A stretch of DNA of 64,000 nucleotides from Prochlorococcus marinus str. MIT 9515 (GTDB taxonomy: Bacteria; Cyanobacteriota; Cyanobacteriia; PCC-6307; Cyanobiaceae). How positions within the stretch are numbered: the first letter of the stretch is position 1; each line of letters starts with the position of its first letter. Shown here one piece after another: positions 60,488-64,000 of the stretch. The stretch covers positions 930,001-994,000 of the forward strand of contig NC_008817.1 in NCBI RefSeq assembly GCF_000015665.1, written 5' to 3'. The position numbers and the translations under genes were made by a program. The notes under the pieces were generated by a model, which was not told the origin of the DNA, did no database searches, and was given only the letters and a program-made list of their open reading frames with translations.

Positions 60488-62050
60488 TTGAAATTGATTT
60501 TTGTACTATTTTTAAGTTTTTTTAGTCTTTATTCAGCTAATAATTTAAAAGCCGCTGAAAAGATAAATATTAAGTTTGAAGAAATGTCAATCCCTTTAAC
60601 TATGGATCAATTATCAAACTTAGAAACTTTTAAGAATGATTCTACAGAAGTAATAGATTGGTTGAAAGAAAATGGATTTTCAAGAATATTTGAGTTATCC
60701 AAATTTTTAAAATTCCCCGTTTTTAAAGAAGAAAGTTTAAACAGACAGGTTTTAAGAAGCTGGGTAGGAAGAAAGATTCTTACAGAATTAAGTAATACAA
60801 TATTAGTTCCAAATGACAAATATGGTATTAAGATTTTTAATACTATAGAAAGTCTGTTGGAATCAAAACAGGAAGTTTCAACTTTAGATATCCTAAAGGC
60901 CCTACCTTCAGAAGAAATTACATTAGATATTGATAATTTAATTACAATAATTTCTTCTTGGAAAAAAGAATTAGCAAAGCAACAAAATCTAATAATAAAA
61001 TTAAATTCATTAGAGAAAACTAACAACTTTTTTCAGAAAAAAAAAGAAACCAAATATGATCAAAGCCTTATAAAAATCAAAAAGAAAATTTATACGAATC
61101 ATCGAGTTGATCCTTTAAATATAGAAATATGGAAACCTAGCAATGAAATAGTTGAAAAAGATTTAATAATATTTATGCCCGGTCTTGGAGGGGATATTAA
61201 TAATTTTAGGTGGATAGGGTTCGAATTAAGTCGACTAGGATGGCCTGTATTATTTATAGATCATAAAGGAAGTAATTCTGAGGCTATTTCAGACGTTCTC
61301 CAAGGTAGTGATGCAGTTCCAAGTAGTGTTGATTTATTCTCCTATCGTATGAAAGATTTAGATGCAGTAATTAAAGATCATAATAATGGAGTTTTTGGAT
61401 TAGCCAATAATTCCTATATTTTAATGGGACATTCACTAGGGGCTTTGATAGCATTTTTATATGAAGGTGATTTACCTAAAGATGGATTCTTAAAAAGATG
61501 TGATTTTGCTTTAAAAGATTTAGCATTAACAAATTTATCAAAACTATTTCAATGCCAATTAAACGAAATCCCATTACCTCAAATTGATAATCTAAGGAAG
61601 GCAAATGCCATAATAGGATTTAATTCATTCGGCAGCATAATCTGGCCAAAAGAAAAAGATTCTGGAATCGAAATTCCAATATTACTTATTGGAGGAACCT
61701 TCGATCTTATTACTCCTTTAATTAGTGAGCAATTCAAGTTATTTCTATCTACAACTAATAATCCATTAAATAGATTTTTAATTATTGAGGGTGCAAGTCA
61801 TTTTTCTCCAATTAGGATTAATTATAAGGATACAGAATTTATTGAAAGTAATGATATTTTTAAAATTAATCAATCTTTTATTGGATCAAATCCTAATTCT
61901 GTTCAAAATTTATCTTTAAAAGTCATTGTTGAATTCCTAGAAAATATTAAAAAGAATGAAAGTATTAAAGTCATGAAAAACCTTTCTGAAAGTAATCTTG
62001 ATTTTCATATTTTAGATAGAAAGACCATAAAAGAAATCATCAAAAATTAG
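60488..62050 (+). CDS. DUF1400 plus alpha/beta hydrolase
   Basis: A 520-residue protein starting at TTG 60488. Signal peptide (LIFVLFLSFFSLYSANNLKAA), then a DUF1400-type N-terminal region to about residue 150, then an alpha/beta hydrolase core: IFMPGLGGDINNFRW (oxyanion region), LMGHSLGAL with the nucleophile serine, and a late EGASHFSP histidine. Probably an extracytoplasmic esterase or lipase. Converges with the ABC permease, overlapping by four bases. Confidence 0.85.
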   Translation: MKLIFVLFLSFFSLYSANNLKAAEKINIKFEEMSIPLTMDQLSNLETFKNDSTEVIDWLKENGFSRIFELSKFLKFPVFKEESLNRQVLRSWVGRKILTELSNTILVPNDKYGIKIFNTIESLLESKQEVSTLDILKALPSEEITLDIDNLITIISSWKKELAKQQNLIIKLNSLEKTNNFFQKKKETKYDQSLIKIKKKIYTNHRVDPLNIEIWKPSNEIVEKDLIIFMPGLGGDINNFRWIGFELSRLGWPVLFIDHKGSNSEAISDVLQGSDAVPSSVDLFSYRMKDLDAVIKDHNNGVFGLANNSYILMGHSLGALIAFLYEGDLPKDGFLKRCDFALKDLALTNLSKLFQCQLNEIPLPQIDNLRKANAIIGFNSFGSIIWPKEKDSGIEIPILLIGGTFDLITPLISEQFKLFLSTTNNPLNRFLIIEGASHFSPIRINYKDTEFIESNDIFKINQSFIGSNPNSVQNLSLKVIVEFLENIKKNESIKVMKNLSESNLDFHILDRKTIKEIIKN

Positions 62051-63069
62051 TATTCAATACGAGGATCTAATAATGCAATAAAAATATCTACCAAAAGATT
62101 TAAAGAAACTATTAGGAAAGAGGTAACAATTACGATTCCTTGAACGACAGTATAATCCCTTTGGGTGATGGCTTCATATAATCTTAAAGCTATCCCTGGC
62201 CATGAAAAAGTGACTTCAAAGAGAAGCGCTCCTCCTGCTAAAGAAGCTATGGTTAAGCCAGCAATAGTAACAATAGGCAAAAGTGAATTAGGCAAAGCAT
62301 GATTAAATACAATTTTTCTTCTTGTAATTCCTCTGGTTAAAGCGGCTTTTACATAATCGCTTTTTATAGTCTTGTCTAGATTTATCCTTAAAGATCTACT
62401 AAAAATACCACTCAAAAGAAACCCAAGTGTTAACGAGGGGAGTGCAAGATGATATATGCTATCTCTTAAATAGACAATATTATTATCAATTAGACTATCT
62501 AGAATTAAAAAGCCTGTAATGTTAGGTTGGCTATGAATTATAGGAAACCTCCCGCCAATTGGAAAAATTCTTAAATATACAGATAATATTAATTGAACTA
62601 TCATTGCCCCCCAGAAAGGAGGTATTGCATATGAAGCAATTCCAATCAATCTAGCTATGTAATCTCCTTTTTTACCTTTATATTTAATACTCAAAAATCC
62701 CAAAGGAAATCCTATTAGGATTGCAAAAAATATTGAAAAGATACCTAATTCAAGACTTGCTGGTAATGACTTAAGGATAATATTAAAAACCGGCTCTTGA
62801 GTACTTAAGGATTCTCCAAAGTTTAAGTGCAAAATATTATTAATGAAAGTTAGATATTGATTTAAAAGAGATTCATTTAACCCTAATTTGGATCGAAGAA
62901 GTTCTCTTGAAGCTTCATTTGCTCCTGATCCAAGAATTGCATCAACTGGGTCACCGGGAGCAACTCTCAACAAAATAAAAACTAATGTAGATATAAGCCA
63001 TAACATTAAAGGGATCAAAGAAATCTTTAATAAAGAATAATTTAAAATTTTATTGAAATCTCTACTCAT
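62047..63069 (-). CDS. Peptide/nickel-type ABC transporter permease (DppB-like)
   Basis: Start placed at ATG 63069 (340 residues), which overlaps the binding protein stop by eight bases. LLRVAPGDPVDAILG near the N-terminus and the EAA-type loop ALTRGITRRKIVFNHALPNSLLPIV are characteristic of DppB/OppB permeases, with six spans. With the neighbouring binding protein it belongs to a dipeptide, oligopeptide or nickel importer; the second permease and ATPases would lie elsewhere. Confidence 0.9.
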   Translation of the reverse strand: MSRDFNKILNYSLLKISLIPLMLWLISTLVFILLRVAPGDPVDAILGSGANEASRELLRSKLGLNESLLNQYLTFINNILHLNFGESLSTQEPVFNIILKSLPASLELGIFSIFFAILIGFPLGFLSIKYKGKKGDYIARLIGIASYAIPPFWGAMIVQLILSVYLRIFPIGGRFPIIHSQPNITGFLILDSLIDNNIVYLRDSIYHLALPSLTLGFLLSGIFSRSLRINLDKTIKSDYVKAALTRGITRRKIVFNHALPNSLLPIVTIAGLTIASLAGGALLFEVTFSWPGIALRLYEAITQRDYTVVQGIVIVTSFLIVSLNLLVDIFIALLDPRIEY

Positions 63070-64000
63070 TAATAAATTTAAGATCGCTAATTGAAATAAT
63101 TCCTGCCCCATTAAAAATAGGTTTTGATACTTTATTTTGAGACCAAGCTTTTTGAGATGAAATCCATATAGGAATATAAGGTATTGATTCTGAAGCTATT
63201 TTCTCTATTTCAATTAACTTGGCTAATCTTTCATCTCCATTTAATTTTTCACTCTCAAGAAATAAATCATCTACAATCCTCGATCCCCAAAAACTTCCGC
63301 TATAAACTGATTCTCCTTTTTTACATTTTTCACCATCTAACTCACTACAACTTAGAAGAGGTGTAAGGTATGCCTCAGGATCAGAATAAGCTCCTGTCCA
63401 ATCAAGAATGACCGCTGTGTAAAGACCTAGATTAAGATTTTTATAAATTGTTGTTGACTCTACCCCGTTTAGTTGGATACTAATACATTCATTCAATATA
63501 TTTTTGATTTCCTCTTGCCAAGAAAGAGCAATAAGTCTATCAGCAGGCACATTAGATCGGAAAGTAAGAGGTAATTCTAAAATGTTTCCATTACAGAAAC
63601 CTTCTTTTTGTAATAAATTTTTCGCTTCTACAGGATTATATTCTGGCCATAATTCCTGCTTATTTTTTTTTAAAATGGGAGGAACAATCGATCTTAATGG
63701 TTCCCTCAAACCATAACTAACTTTATCGCTAATTAATTTTCTATTTAGACTTTTAGCAATCGCTAACCTTACATTAAGGTTATTTAACGGATAAGAATTT
63801 GTTCTAAGACTAATGAAGCTTATTTCTGTAGCAGGACTATTTCCTTCTTTAATTTCATTCTTTTTGCTTAAAGAATTTAAATTATTTCTTTGACTATCAT
63901 CAATTGAATTTGATAATAGAACATCAATTTGTTTACTTTTTAAAGCTCCGAAAAGAGAAGAAGAATTGGAATATCCTATAAAATTCACACCCTCATTATT
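63062..64000 (-). CDS. Peptide/nickel-type ABC substrate-binding protein, partial
   Basis: The C-terminal 312 residues of a family 5 solute-binding protein; the frame is open to the window end, so the N-terminus and signal peptide are missing. RTNSYPLNNLNVRLAIAKSLNR is the conserved SBP_bac_5 segment, followed by LLQKEGF and LGLYTAVILDWTGAYSDPEAYL. It delivers peptides or similar solutes to the adjacent permease. Confidence 0.9.
   Translation of the reverse strand, partial: NNEGVNFIGYSNSSSLFGALKSKQIDVLLSNSIDDSQRNNLNSLSKKNEIKEGNSPATEISFISLRTNSYPLNNLNVRLAIAKSLNRKLISDKVSYGLREPLRSIVPPILKKNKQELWPEYNPVEAKNLLQKEGFCNGNILELPLTFRSNVPADRLIALSWQEEIKNILNECISIQLNGVESTTIYKNLNLGLYTAVILDWTGAYSDPEAYLTPLLSCSELDGEKCKKGESVYSGSFWGSRIVDDLFLESEKLNGDERLAKLIEIEKIASESIPYIPIWISSQKAWSQNKVSKPIFNGAGIISISDLKFINE

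Overview
The window is a gene-dense, strongly AT-rich stretch of bacterial chromosome. Its gene set points to a picocyanobacterium of the high-light Prochlorococcus type. Supporting signs are a complete glucosylglycerate gene set, a Psb34-like photosystem II assembly protein, cyanobacterial DUF families (DUF2862, DUF1400 hydrolase, PAP/fibrillin), Yfr1- and Yfr2-like small RNAs, short intergenic regions and very many proteins under 100 residues. This is a judgement from content; no genome comparison was run.

Layout. 0-2.6 kb: the end of msrA, tRNA-Pro(GGG), uppP and two tiny membrane proteins. 2.6-7.4 kb: glycerate kinase, glucosyl-3-phosphoglycerate phosphatase and a GH13 glucosylglycerate/sucrose phosphorylase form a tight minus-strand operon, divergent from gpgS; together they can make and recycle glucosylglycerate. 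7.4-12.3 kb: small proteins and an ABC-2 type exporter. 12.4-12.53 kb: an apparently structured RNA ending in a strong terminator. 12.7-17.9 kb: TauE/SafE permease, HNH protein, small secreted proteins, a phosphoribosyltransferase plus nucleoside deoxyribosyltransferase pair, rpsU and an HhH protein. 18.3-22.8 kb: uridine-kinase-like protein, renalase-like flavoprotein, MTHFR-like protein, S51 peptidase and GNAT. 23-30 kb: small proteins, a metallo-beta-lactamase-fold protein with an altered metal motif, and pepN. 30.8-35.7 kb: purT, glutathione peroxidase, a TatA-like protein with long tandem repeats, and dus.

36-48.7 kb is dominated by small, mostly single-membrane-segment proteins. It also holds a thioesterase, a frameshifted Mrr-type nuclease gene, MAPEG, Psb34-like, a Nif11-like peptide and a fibrillin. 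At 47.35-47.59 kb two small RNA genes lie in tandem on the minus strand; they resemble Yfr2 and Yfr1 and are complementary to each other. 48.7-54.8 kb is a zinc homeostasis locus: znuB, zur, znuC, znuA, a COG0523 GTPase and a WD40 protein, with two similar Zur-box-like sequences. 54.9-64 kb: small proteins, a lumenal pentapeptide-repeat protein, a PfkB kinase, an MFS transporter, a DUF1400 alpha/beta hydrolase, and part of a peptide/nickel-type ABC transporter that runs off the end.

No insertion sequence, integrase, prophage module, rRNA or CRISPR array was seen. Most novelty lies in small RNAs, small proteins and unusual gene structures.
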